A DNA stretch of 64,000 nt, from positions 186,001 to 250,000 of the forward strand of contig NZ_JACHOU010000005.1 in the NCBI RefSeq assembly GCF_014206975.1, read 5' to 3'. Below, in pieces: positions 42,507-50,627 of the stretch (position 1 is the stretch's first letter; every line of letters begins with the position of its first letter). Origin of the DNA: Aminobacter aganoensis. Lineage in GTDB: Bacteria > Pseudomonadota > Alphaproteobacteria > Rhizobiales > Rhizobiaceae. The notes under the pieces are model-generated. The model was given only the letters and a program-made list of their open reading frames with translations. It made no database searches and was not told the DNA's origin. The position numbers and the translations under genes are program-made.

Positions 42507-42935
42507 ATGAACCGCACCATCAAGACTCTCGTCCTTTCGGCAGCCGTTGCCGCCACCACGCTCGCCACCCTGCCGGTGGCCGAAGCCGGTGAGCGCTGGC
42601 GCCGCCACAACCGCCACGACAACACCGGCGCGATCGTCGCTGCCGGCGCGCTCGGGCTGATCGCCGGTGCGGTCATCGCCGGCAATGGCAACCGCTCGCG
42701 GCCGGTCTACGACGACTATTACGACTACGAGCCGCAGCCGCGCCGCGTCTACCGCGAGGACTATTACCGCCCTGCCCCGGTTCAGCGCCGCGTGGTCTAC
42801 CGCAACAGCTACGCCATCGAGCCGTGGAGCCCGGAATGGTACAGCTACTGCTCGGACCGCTACCGCAGCTTCAAGCCGCGCAGCGGCACCTTCACCGGCT
42901 ATGACGGGCTGGAGCACTTCTGCGTCGCCAACTGA
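42507..42935 (+). CDS. BA14K-family exported protein
   Basis: A 142-residue protein. A signal peptide to about AEAGE is followed by an Arg/His-rich part, a hydrophobic Gly/Ala segment (AIVAAGALGLIAGAVIAG) and a Tyr/Arg/Pro-rich stretch. The end, WSPEWYSYCSDRYRSFKPRSGTFTGYDGLEHFC in parts, is the BA14K C-terminal motif with two Cys. BA14K proteins were first described as Brucella immunoreactive proteins and are common in Rhizobiales. A terminator follows. Confidence 0.92.
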   Translation: MNRTIKTLVLSAAVAATTLATLPVAEAGERWRRHNRHDNTGAIVAAGALGLIAGAVIAGNGNRSRPVYDDYYDYEPQPRRVYREDYYRPAPVQRRVVYRNSYAIEPWSPEWYSYCSDRYRSFKPRSGTFTGYDGLEHFCVAN

Positions 42936-43001
42936 CGCCGTGCGGCTTGCGCGATCGGCCTTCCCTGCCCGGCCATTCGACGAAGCCGACGCAACGACAA
43001 G

Positions 43002-43037
43002 AAAAACGGCGCCAGCCTTGCGGTTGGCGCCGTTTTT
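43002..43037. terminator. Bidirectional intrinsic terminator
   Basis: AAAAACGGCGCCA pairs with TGGCGCCGTTTTT over 13 bases with a 10-base loop, followed by CTTTTTC. It separates the BA14K gene from the convergent MBL hydrolase gene. Confidence 0.9.
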
Positions 43038-43068
43038 CTTTTTCCTCCCCAGTCAGCCCATGGCGGTC

Positions 43069-43707
43069 TCAGACCAGGTAGGGATTGCTCCGGCGCTCGT
43101 CGCCGAACCGGCTGCCTGGGCCGTGGCCGCAGATGAAGCCGATCTCGTCGCCGAGCGGCAGCAGCTTTTCCTTGATCGAGCGGATCAGCGTCGCATGGTC
43201 GCCGCCATAGAGGTCGGTGCGGCCGACCGAACCCTGGAACAGCACGTCGCCGACATGGGCGAACTTTGCCTCGCGGTGGTAATAGACGACGTGGCCCGGC
43301 GCATGGCCCGGGCAATGCAGCACCTCGAAGACATGATTGCCGAAGGAGACGGTCTCGCCATCGGCCAGGAACCGGTCGGGCACGCAGTTGCGCACGCCGC
43401 TCATGCCGAATTTCTGGCCCTGGGTGACGAGGTTGTCGAGCAGCGGCTTGTCGGCCTCGTGCGGCCCGACGATGTCGACGCCGAGCGCCTCCTTGAGCTC
43501 CATCGCCCCGCCGGCATGGTCGATATGGCCGTGCGTCAGCCAGATGGCCGTGATGGTGATGCCGTTGTCCTTGAGCACCGACAGGATGGTATCGACGTCG
43601 CCACCCGGATCGACGACGACGCCGGTCTTGTCCTCCGTGTCGAAGAGGATCGTGCAATTCTGCTGGAAGGGCGTGACCGGCACGATCCCGGCATTGAGCT
43701 GTCCCAT
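43069..43707 (-). CDS. MBL-fold metallo-hydrolase (glyoxalase II-like)
   Basis: A 212-residue metallo-beta-lactamase fold enzyme. The zinc motif THGHIDHAGG and the later His/Asp residues (CPGHAPGHVVYYH, AHVGDVLFQGSVGRTD) are present, with ICGHGPGSRFGDERRSNPYL at the end. The layout matches the small GloB/YcbL-like hydrolases, which cleave thioesters such as S-lactoylglutathione or related substrates. ATG at 43707 gives the usual length. It is convergent with BA14K. Confidence 0.88.
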   Translation of the reverse strand: MGQLNAGIVPVTPFQQNCTILFDTEDKTGVVVDPGGDVDTILSVLKDNGITITAIWLTHGHIDHAGGAMELKEALGVDIVGPHEADKPLLDNLVTQGQKFGMSGVRNCVPDRFLADGETVSFGNHVFEVLHCPGHAPGHVVYYHREAKFAHVGDVLFQGSVGRTDLYGGDHATLIRSIKEKLLPLGDEIGFICGHGPGSRFGDERRSNPYLV

Positions 43708-43793
43708 GGCTGTCCTTTCTGATCTTTGCCCCGACATAGGGTCAGACAGGACATTCGTCCACAGTGTTCAGTGTTGCCCCGCTCAAAACGAAA

Positions 43794-43813
43794 TGGGCGG
43801 CCGCAGCCGCCCA
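43794..43813 (-). terminator. Terminator-like hairpin after the Gly-zipper gene
   Basis: TGGGCGGC and GCCGCCCA form a perfect 8-base stem with a CGCA loop. On the minus strand it is followed by TTTCGTTTT, a weak T run. Confidence 0.6.
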
Positions 43814-43837
43814 ATCCGAATTCCGTCTGAAACGCTT

Positions 43838-44128
43838 TTACTTCTTCATCGCGCCCATGACGGCACCGACGATGGCCGTCAGGATGGCGCCGCCGCCTGC
43901 GCCACCGACCACGTCGCCGAGGATGCCGCTGAGTGCGCCGGCAGTTGCCGGATCAGCAGCGCCGCCGAGAAGACCGCCGAGGATCTGGCCGCCTGCGATA
44001 CCACCGACGCCGCCTGCGATCAGCTTCGTCAGCTGCCCCATCGCAGCCGTCTTGATCGCCGCGCCGACGGCCTGTCCACCGATTACGCCGGTTACAATCT
44101 GTATGATGATCGGAAGAAGCGATTCCAT
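43838..44128 (-). CDS. Small Gly-zipper membrane protein, hypothetical
   Basis: A 96-residue hydrophobic protein very rich in Gly and Ala. The start is MESLLPIIIQIVTGVIGGQAVG and the end is GGGAILTAIVGAVMGAMKK (shown in part). The repeated GxxxG-like spacing resembles glycine-zipper membrane segments. GGAGG lies 8 bases upstream; a start 21 bases earlier is also possible. The function is unknown; it may form an oligomer in the membrane. Confidence 0.7.
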   Translation of the reverse strand: MESLLPIIIQIVTGVIGGQAVGAAIKTAAMGQLTKLIAGGVGGIAGGQILGGLLGGAADPATAGALSGILGDVVGGAGGGAILTAIVGAVMGAMKK

Positions 44129-44225
44129 AACAATTCCCTCCAATTGCATGCCGGCCCTCAGTCTGCCGACGTCAACATGAGACGCTGAAATCGGCGAAAG
44201 TCAAATACACGTCCGGGCAAGCAAA

Positions 44226-44249
44226 AGGGGCAGTTCGAAAACCGCCCCT
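44226..44249 (-). terminator. Intrinsic terminator of ilvE
   Basis: On the minus strand AGGGGCGGTT pairs with AACTGCCCCT (one G-T wobble, 4-base loop), followed by TTTTGC. It sits 30 bases after the ilvE stop. Confidence 0.8.
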
Positions 44250-44278
44250 CTGCAATCCTTAGCCATTGAATTTACTGG

Positions 44279-45172
44279 CTATTCCGCAGCAATCGCGTGC
44301 TTGGGCTGAACCGCCGCCGAATAGTCGTTCATCAGCGTCTTGGCGATTTCGCCGACCTCGAATCGGTACTGGCCGATCTCGGAAACGGGCGTCACTTCGG
44401 CTGCCGTTCCGGTCAGGAAGCACTGCTCGAAGCCTTCCAGTTCCTCCGGCATGATGGCGCGTTCGATCACCTCGATGCCGCGATCCTTCGCAAGGCCTAT
44501 GACCGTGCGGCGGGTGATGCCGTCGAGGAAGCAGTCCGGCGTCGGCGTGTGGATCTTGCCGTCCTGGACGAAGAAGATATTGGCGCCGGTCGCCTCGGCC
44601 ACCTGGCCGCGCCAGTCGAGCATCATCGCGTCGGCATAGCCCTTGGCCTCGGCAGCATGCTTGGACAGCGTGCAGATCATGTAGAGACCTGCAGCCTTGG
44701 AGCGCGACGGCGCGGTGCGCGGATCGGGGCGGCGCCATTCGGCGATGTCGAGGCGGATGCCCTTCAGCTTCTGCGCCGGGTCGAAGTAGCTCGGCCACTG
44801 CCAGATGGCGACGGCGACATTGATGCGATTCTTGTGGGCGGCGACGCCCATTTCCTCGCTGCCGCGCCACGCAACCGGGCGTACATAGGCGTCCTTGAAG
44901 CCCTGCTTCTTCAGAAGCTCGCGGCAAGCCGCGTCGATCACGTCGACCGAGTAGGGAATGGTGAAACCGAGCAGGCGTGCCGATTCATGCAGGCGCTCGT
45001 TGTGCTCGGTCAGCTTGAAGATCTCGCCGCCATAGGCGCGCTCGCCTTCGAACACCGAGCTTGCATAGTGCAGACCATGGGTTAGTACGTGAATCTTGGC
45101 GTCGGCCCATTGGACGAACTCGCCGTTCATCCAGATGAATCCATCGAGTTGGTCGAAAGGAACGGATGCCAT
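44279..45172 (-). CDS. ilvE: Branched-chain amino acid aminotransferase
   Basis: A 297-residue class IV PLP transaminase. GEFVQWADAKIHVLTHGLHYASSVFEGERAY in its two parts marks the start. Lys in RSKAAGLYMICTLSKHAAEAKGYADAMMLD is in the PLP region, followed by GQVAEATGANIFFVQDGKI and GITRRTVIGLAKDRGIEV. The reaction is transfer of the amino group between glutamate and the branched-chain 2-oxo acids. A divergent MarR gene starts about 240 bases away; the inverted repeat there lies closer to the MarR gene. Confidence 0.93.
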   Translation of the reverse strand: MASVPFDQLDGFIWMNGEFVQWADAKIHVLTHGLHYASSVFEGERAYGGEIFKLTEHNERLHESARLLGFTIPYSVDVIDAACRELLKKQGFKDAYVRPVAWRGSEEMGVAAHKNRINVAVAIWQWPSYFDPAQKLKGIRLDIAEWRRPDPRTAPSRSKAAGLYMICTLSKHAAEAKGYADAMMLDWRGQVAEATGANIFFVQDGKIHTPTPDCFLDGITRRTVIGLAKDRGIEVIERAIMPEELEGFEQCFLTGTAAEVTPVSEIGQYRFEVGEIAKTLMNDYSAAVQPKHAIAAE

Positions 45173-45368
45173 GGTAAACCTTCCCGCAGGCGGGAGCCTG
45201 CCTATCGTTTCGTATCGTTCTTAATGTCCCGTAAGGGGCCAGCTGGATAAAGCGTAGGCGGGCCAGAATACCAAAGCAAACTCACGATGTTTCGGAAAAA
45301 ACCACCGTACCTTGCCTTTTCATTCGCAATCCGCCGAAAAGCTTGGCAAAAATTACCATCGCACCTAA

Positions 45369-45393
45369 TTTATGTCAACAGTGCTGACGTAAA
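45369..45393. promoter_or_regulatory. Inverted repeat upstream of the MarR gene, candidate operator
   Basis: TTTATGTCA and TGACGTAAA match as an inverted repeat at 8 of 9 positions with a 7-base spacer, 19-43 bases before the MarR start. It has the size expected of a MarR-type dimer site and may also affect ilvE. Confidence 0.6.
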
Positions 45394-45411
45394 TTGACGA
45401 GCAGGAATTCT

Positions 45412-45942
45412 ATGGCACAACGCAGCGGCGCAGCCGCCCAACCGATCCGCACCGCAGTGACGGCCGACGACGGCATCGACTTCTCGATCATCGAGCTGCT
45501 TTACTTCGCCTACCGCGACTTCACCTCCGACCCCGACCAGATACTTGCCGAGTACGGTTTCGGCCGTGCGCACCACCGCGTGCTGCACTTCGTCAACCGC
45601 ATGCCGGGGCTGACCGTCGCCGAGTTGCTTGACGTGCTGAAGATCACCAAGCAGAGCCTCGCGCGCGTGCTCAAGCAGCTGATTGACGCCGGCTACATCG
45701 TCCAGGTCCAGGGCCCGCGCGATCGCCGCCAGCGCGAGCTCTACCCCACGCCGAAAGGCCGGACGCTGACCCTTGCGCTGGCGCGGCCACAGTCACGCCG
45801 CATCGATGCGGCACTGGAGGGCGCGGGAGAGACCGAACGCGCCTGGATCGAACGATTCCTTAAGGCGATGGTCAATCCCGAATTAAGGGCGCAGATTGAT
45901 CATCTGCCCGGAAACACGCCGGGGAAAGACCATGGAGAATAA
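45412..45942 (+). CDS. MarR-family regulator (PetP-like)
   Basis: A 176-residue winged-helix regulator. The recognition part is VLHFVNRMPGLTVAELLDVLKITKQSLARVLKQLIDAGYI, given here in pieces, then the wing QGPRDRRQRELYPTPKGR. AGGA lies 7 bases before the ATG at 45412. It overlaps the response regulator gene by 11 bases. In Rhodobacter capsulatus the MarR-type PetP is encoded next to the response regulator PetR and both are needed for cytochrome bc1 expression; the identity here is inferred from the gene order. Confidence 0.88.
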   Translation: MAQRSGAAAQPIRTAVTADDGIDFSIIELLYFAYRDFTSDPDQILAEYGFGRAHHRVLHFVNRMPGLTVAELLDVLKITKQSLARVLKQLIDAGYIVQVQGPRDRRQRELYPTPKGRTLTLALARPQSRRIDAALEGAGETERAWIERFLKAMVNPELRAQIDHLPGNTPGKDHGE

Positions 45943-46651
45943 CGACAAGACGGCCAGTCCGGCCACGTTGGGCGACGATGCTCCGCACCTGCTCGTCGTT
46001 GACGACGACACGCGCATCCGCAACCTGCTCAAGCAGTACCTGACCGAGAACGGCTTTCGCGTGACGGTCGCCGGCAACGCCGACGAGGCACGCCGCAAGC
46101 TGGCGGGTCTCGACTTCGACCTTCTCGTCCTCGACGTGATGATGCCGGGCGAGACCGGCGTCGAACTGACCAGATCGCTGCGCGACCAGAAGGACGTGCC
46201 GATCCTGATGCTGACGGCGCTGTCCGAGACCGACAGCCGCATCACCGGCCTTGAGGCCGGCGCCGACGACTACCTGCCGAAACCGTTCGACCCGCGCGAG
46301 CTGATCCTCAGGATCAACAACATCCTGCGCCGCGGCGGCCCGGCAACGACGCCGAAGGTCGAGCAGCTGGTGTTCGGCCCCTACACCTTCCAGATCGCGC
46401 GCCGCGAACTGAAGCGCGGCGGCGAAGCCCTCAAGCTGACCGACCGCGAACAGGAAATCCTCGCCATCTTCGCCGCGCGTGCCGGCGAAACCATCCCCCG
46501 CCACGAACTGGTGACGGGCGATTCCGAGGTCGGCGAACGCACCATCGACGTCCAGATCAACCGCCTGCGGCGCAAGATCGAGCGCGATCCTGCCAACCCC
46601 GTCTGGCTGCAGACGGTGCGTGGCATCGGCTATCGGCTGAGCGTCGAATAG
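45932..46651 (+). CDS. OmpR-family response regulator (PetR-like)
   Basis: A 239-residue two-domain regulator. The receiver domain has the acidic pair VVDDDTRIRN and the phospho-acceptor Asp68 in VLDVMMPG, then LTALSE (Thr) and KPFDPRELI (Lys). The DNA-binding domain is winged helix (LTDREQEILAIFAARAGETIPRHELV and RTIDVQINRLRRKIERDP, then LQTVRGIGYRL). It overlaps the MarR gene by 11 bases. The start at 45932 is chosen because of that overlap and conservation. The partner kinase is probably the one at 47417. Confidence 0.93.
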   Translation: MENNDKTASPATLGDDAPHLLVVDDDTRIRNLLKQYLTENGFRVTVAGNADEARRKLAGLDFDLLVLDVMMPGETGVELTRSLRDQKDVPILMLTALSETDSRITGLEAGADDYLPKPFDPRELILRINNILRRGGPATTPKVEQLVFGPYTFQIARRELKRGGEALKLTDREQEILAIFAARAGETIPRHELVTGDSEVGERTIDVQINRLRRKIERDPANPVWLQTVRGIGYRLSVE

Positions 46652-46778
46652 CAATCCCCTCCAATGCCGCCCATGCGCCTTTATGGGAAGGCCGGTTGTT
46701 GAAGCCGGCCGCTCCGTTGTAGTATCGCGCGCCGGCGGTAAGCGCCGCATTCCGCGGCCCGGCATGGGAGAAACAGCC

Positions 46779-47018
46779 ATGTTACGCGCGATTACGCTTG
46801 CATTTGCCCTGTCAGTCTTTCCAGCAACCGCTTTCGCCAATTCCTGCCCGAGCATCATGGCAGCTATCGACGCGGCGCTGCCCGCTTCGACGCTCGCGGA
46901 GGCAGACATGACAAAGGTCAAGGAGTTGCGTGCCAAGGGCGAGCAGCTCCATGCCTCCGGCGACCACGCCGGATCCGAGGCCGCGCTCAACGAAGCCAAG
47001 ACGTTGCTCGGCATCTAG
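46779..47018 (+). CDS. Small exported hypothetical protein
   Basis: A 79-residue protein with a signal peptide ending near ATAFAN, then a short helical domain (CPSIMAAIDAALPASTLAEADMTKVKELR and GEQLHASGDHAGSEAALNEAKTLLG) that recalls one TPR pair. GGGAG lies about 8 bases upstream of the ATG. It sits between the response regulator and its likely kinase. The function is unknown; it may help a periplasmic sensing step, which is speculation. Confidence 0.7.
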   Translation: MLRAITLAFALSVFPATAFANSCPSIMAAIDAALPASTLAEADMTKVKELRAKGEQLHASGDHAGSEAALNEAKTLLGI

Positions 47019-47030
47019 GCCGAACCCTGC

Positions 47031-47055
47031 GGGCGTCGTTGCAACGACGACGCCC
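47031..47055 (+). terminator. Hairpin after the small exported protein gene
   Basis: GGGCGTCGT and ACGACGCCC form a perfect 9-base stem with a 7-base loop, 12 bases after the stop codon. A TTTT run follows only after about 10 bases, so terminator strength is uncertain. Confidence 0.5.
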
Positions 47056-47416
47056 GGCTCCATTTTGCTGATGCGGTGCGGTTCGTGGTTTACGACGCCC
47101 TCGGCCCAAGCCGCCTGCATCGGCCTGCACTGCCGCGCCCGCCCACTGCGGCGGAACGATGGCTGTGCGCCTCGATCTCCTCGGGGCAAGCCACCCGACA
47201 TAGTATCGGCACAGTTCCCGCCGATCGTCCCTGGGCGACAGCGAACAGCCTGTCATTTGGAAACTCGGGAAAAAATCCCTATGTTTTCAGCATCGGGCCA
47301 CGCAACGTTTGACAACGTAAGCTGTTGAACTTCAAAGACAGTTTCAGAACGGTCGAGCGTGCACTAGGATCGAGGCAGCCGACGGAGCAGGTTTCTGACG
47401 GCGAACGGAAGGGCGG
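47056..47416. other. Intergenic region before the histidine kinase gene
   Basis: About 360 bases lacking a convincing gene. Short open frames here have no ribosome site or recognised motif. The last 100 bases become less GC-rich (ATGTTTTCAGC, then TTGAACTTCAAAG) and probably hold the kinase promoter. Confidence 0.5.
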
Positions 47417-48829
47417 ATGGCAACCACCGACATGGACGGGCCCGGCGGAGGCGGTATCGGCACACGCGCATGGCGTGCGTTGACGGCCGTGCCGAGAAGC
47501 TGGAACCGCTTCTGGCGGCGGGTCGCGCTCTATATGCCGAAGCGGCTCTACGCCCGCTCCCTGCTCATCGTCATCACCCCGATGATCCTGTTGCAGTCGG
47601 TCGTCGCCTTCGTCTTCATGGAGCGCCACTGGCAGACGGTGACTGTGCGCCTGTCGCAGGCGGTGACCCGCGACATCGCCGGCATCATCGACCTGCTCGA
47701 CACCTTTCCGCAACCGGACAGCTACGCCCAGATCATCCGCATCGCCCAGGAGCGGATGTTGCTGAAAATCGACCTGCTGCCGCCCGAACCGCTGCCGCCG
47801 CCCGGCCCCAAGCCGTTCTTCTCCATTCTCGACCAGGCGCTTTCGACGGAAATCCGCAGGCAGATCAACAAGCCGTTCTGGCTCGACACCGTCGGCAACT
47901 CGAACGTCGTCGAAGTGCGCGTCCAGCTCGATGACAAGGTGCTGCGCGTCTTCGTCCGCCGCAGCCAGGCCTATGCGTCGAACACCCACATCTTCCTGCT
48001 GTGGATGGTCGGCACCTCGCTGGTGCTGCTGACCATCGCCATCCCCTTCCTGCGCAACCAGATCCGCCCGATCCTGCAACTGACGGAAGCTGCCGAAAGC
48101 TTCGGCAAGGGCCGGCCGATGCCGCCCAACTTCCGCCCTCGCGGCGCCGAGGAAGTGCGCCGCGCCGGCTTTGCCTTCATCCAGATGCGCGAGCGCATCG
48201 AGCGCCAGATCGACCAGCGCACGGCGATGCTGACCGGCGTCAGCCACGATTTGCGCACCATCCTGACCCGCTTCAAGCTGCAGCTGGCGCTGTCGGGCAA
48301 CAAGATCGACCGCGAGGCGCTGAGCCAGGACATCGACGACATGCAGTCGATGCTGGAGGCCTATCTCGCCTTCGCCCGCGGTGAGGCGGCCGAGGATCCG
48401 GGGCGCTTCGACCTCACCAGCTATCTCGACAAGCTTGGCGAGGAAGCCAAGCTGCGCCAGCGCAAGCTCAAGGTCACGCTGGTCGGCGAGCCCGAGGTGC
48501 ATGTCCGCCCCAACGCCTTCACCCGGCTGCTGCAGAACGTCGTCGGCAACGCCTTCCGCTATGCCAAGGAGGTCGAGGTCAAGGCCGTGCACGACCGCGG
48601 CATGCTGGTGGTGATGGTCGACGACAACGGCCCCGGCATCCCGGAGGAGAAGCGCGAGGAGGTGTTCAAGCCGTTCTATCGCCTCGACGAGGCGCGCAAC
48701 CTCGATTCGAGCGGCACCGGGCTCGGGCTCGCCGTGGCCCGCGACATCGCCCGTAGCCATGGCGGCGACATCAAGCTCAGCGACAGCCCGCTTGGCGGCC
48801 TCCGCGCCATGATCCGCGTGCCGGCCTGA
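47417..48829 (+). CDS. Sensor histidine kinase, EnvZ-like
   Basis: A 470-residue inner-membrane kinase: helix 1 (about 46-68), a periplasmic domain to about 190 with a Pro-rich stretch, helix 2 (about 192-212), HAMP, the dimerisation domain with phospho-acceptor His277, and an ATPase domain. The H-box is SHDLRTILTRF, with Ile where most kinases have Pro. ATP-site motifs are RLLQNVVGNAFRYA, VDDNGPGIPEEKREEVFKPFYR and GTGLGLAVARDIARSHGG. The partner is probably the response regulator at 45932, with the small exported gene between. Confidence 0.93.
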   Translation: MATTDMDGPGGGGIGTRAWRALTAVPRSWNRFWRRVALYMPKRLYARSLLIVITPMILLQSVVAFVFMERHWQTVTVRLSQAVTRDIAGIIDLLDTFPQPDSYAQIIRIAQERMLLKIDLLPPEPLPPPGPKPFFSILDQALSTEIRRQINKPFWLDTVGNSNVVEVRVQLDDKVLRVFVRRSQAYASNTHIFLLWMVGTSLVLLTIAIPFLRNQIRPILQLTEAAESFGKGRPMPPNFRPRGAEEVRRAGFAFIQMRERIERQIDQRTAMLTGVSHDLRTILTRFKLQLALSGNKIDREALSQDIDDMQSMLEAYLAFARGEAAEDPGRFDLTSYLDKLGEEAKLRQRKLKVTLVGEPEVHVRPNAFTRLLQNVVGNAFRYAKEVEVKAVHDRGMLVVMVDDNGPGIPEEKREEVFKPFYRLDEARNLDSSGTGLGLAVARDIARSHGGDIKLSDSPLGGLRAMIRVPA

Positions 48830-48836
48830 ACGGGCC

Positions 48837-49493
48837 TCAGGCGCGGCGGTCGAGCCGCGCCACCAGCCGGTCGCCGGCCCACTGGATGCCCGACACGAGC
48901 ACGATCAGCACGATCACCACGGCGACCATCACCGCCGTCTCGAAACGCTGGTAGCCGTAGCGGATGGCGAGATCGCCGAGACCGCCGGCCCCGATGGCGC
49001 CGGCCATCGCCGAGGCGCCCACCAGCGTGACCAGGGTGACGGTGAAGCCGGCGACGATTCCCGGCAGCGCTTCCGGCACAAGCACTTCGCGGATGATCGC
49101 CCAGCGCCCGCCGCCCATGGCACGCACCGCCTCGACCAGGCCGCGGTCGACCTCGCGCAGCGACACTTCGGCGATGCGCGCATAATAGGGCGTCGCCGCA
49201 ATCGCCAGCGGCACGATCGCCGCCCAGGTGCCGATCGACGTGCCGACGATCAGCCGCGTCAAAGGGATCAGCGCCACGAGCAGGATGATGAACGGCACCG
49301 AGCGGAAGGCGTTGACGATGCCGCCGAGGATACGGTTCAGCCACAGCTGCTCGGCGATGCCGCCACGGTCGGTGGCGACCAGCGCCAGTCCGAGCGGCAG
49401 GCCGAAGACCAGCGAGATCAGGCCCGATGCCGCCGTCATCAGCACCGTTTCCCAAAGCGAGCGCAGCAGAAGTTCAAGCATCATCTGTGACAT
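48837..49493 (-). CDS. metI: Methionine ABC transporter permease
   Basis: A 218-residue membrane protein with five helices. The EAA loop is visible as EVDRGLVEAVRAMGGGRWAIIREVLVPEALPGIV in pieces, which contacts MetN. The first helix follows SLWETVLMTAASGLISLVFG. It overlaps the end of metN by 20 bases, so metI is translated after metN. It is the last gene of the metQNI operon and is convergent with the kinase gene. Confidence 0.92.
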   Translation of the reverse strand: MSQMMLELLLRSLWETVLMTAASGLISLVFGLPLGLALVATDRGGIAEQLWLNRILGGIVNAFRSVPFIILLVALIPLTRLIVGTSIGTWAAIVPLAIAATPYYARIAEVSLREVDRGLVEAVRAMGGGRWAIIREVLVPEALPGIVAGFTVTLVTLVGASAMAGAIGAGGLGDLAIRYGYQRFETAVMVAVVIVLIVLVSGIQWAGDRLVARLDRRA

Positions 49494-50559
49494 GGCCAAG
49501 CACCTCGGCCCGGGCACCCCGGGCATTGAGAAATTCGACGGCTTCGGCGAGGCGCCCCGCGGCGATGCCGACACCGAGGAAAAGCGTTCCGACCGGCTCG
49601 CCCTGGATATGGTCGATGCCGCCATGGACGAGGCGGTAGCGGCCGGGGATGGCGGCCGACAGGTCCTGCAACAGCGGAAGCCGCGCCGCCTCGCCGGCGA
49701 TGTCGACGCGCAGGATCGCCTCGCCTCCTGAGCGCGCCAGGCGTCCGGCGATCTCCCCGGGCAGTTGCGGACGAATACCGCCGAGCAGGCTGCGCGTCAC
49801 CTCCGACTGCGGATCGGCGAACACCGACCACACCGCCCCCTCCTCGATGATGCGGCCCGCATCGAGAACGGCGACACGGTCGGCGATGGTGCGGACCACC
49901 TCCATTTCGTGGGTGATCAGCAGGATCGTCAGGCCGAGCTTCCGGTTGATGTCCTTGAGCAGCGAAAGGATCGACCGCGTCGTCTCGGGATCGAGCGCCG
50001 AGGTCGCCTCGTCGGAGAGCAGCAGCGCCGGACGGGCGGCAAGCGCCCGGGCGATGCCGACACGCTGCTTCTGCCCGCCCGAGAGCGACGCCGGATAGGC
50101 CTTGGCCTTGTCGGCGAGGCCGACCAGGTCGAGCAGTTCGGCCGCACGGGCGAGCCTTTCGGCCTTCGGCCTGCCCTCGATCTTCAGCGGCAGGGCGACA
50201 TTGTCTTCGACGGTCTTCGCCGAAAGCAGGTTGAAATGCTGGAAGATCATGCCGATGCGGCGGCGCAGCGGCTGCAATTCGCGCTCGCCGAGGCCGGTGA
50301 TCTCGCGCCCCTCGACGAAGATCTGCCCGGCATCGGGCCGCTCCAGCCCGTTGAGGCAGCGGATCAGCGTCGACTTTCCGGCGCCGCTGCGGCCGATGAT
50401 GCCGAGGATCTCGCCCTTGCGCACGGTCAGCGACACGCCGTCGACCGCCGGCGTCCGGCCGAACCGGCGCTTGAGGTCGACGATGCGCACGACGTCGCCG
50501 GAAGGCGCGGCAAAGCCAGGCGACAAGGTCAAGTCGGTGGAACTGAAATGCTGGTTCAT
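49474..50559 (-). CDS. metN: Methionine ABC transporter ATP-binding protein
   Basis: A 361-residue ABC ATPase. Walker A is GRSGAGKST, the Q-loop is in MIFQHFNLL, the signature is LSGGQKQRVGIARAL, Walker B is LLLSDEATSALD and the switch His is LLITHEME. The C-terminal part (DIAGEAARLPLLQDLSAAIPGRYRLVHGGIDHIQG in parts) is the NIL/ACT-like domain that binds methionine for trans-inhibition in this family. GGGAG lies 6 bases before the ATG. It is co-transcribed with metQ upstream and metI downstream. Confidence 0.93.
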   Translation of the reverse strand: MNQHFSSTDLTLSPGFAAPSGDVVRIVDLKRRFGRTPAVDGVSLTVRKGEILGIIGRSGAGKSTLIRCLNGLERPDAGQIFVEGREITGLGERELQPLRRRIGMIFQHFNLLSAKTVEDNVALPLKIEGRPKAERLARAAELLDLVGLADKAKAYPASLSGGQKQRVGIARALAARPALLLSDEATSALDPETTRSILSLLKDINRKLGLTILLITHEMEVVRTIADRVAVLDAGRIIEEGAVWSVFADPQSEVTRSLLGGIRPQLPGEIAGRLARSGGEAILRVDIAGEAARLPLLQDLSAAIPGRYRLVHGGIDHIQGEPVGTLFLGVGIAAGRLAEAVEFLNARGARAEVLGHVTDDA

Positions 50560-50627
50560 GAAATCTCCCGCAAAGCGGAAGGCGGCCCGCAACCTGCGAG
50601 CCGCCTGTCGTTGATGGCCGATAAGCC

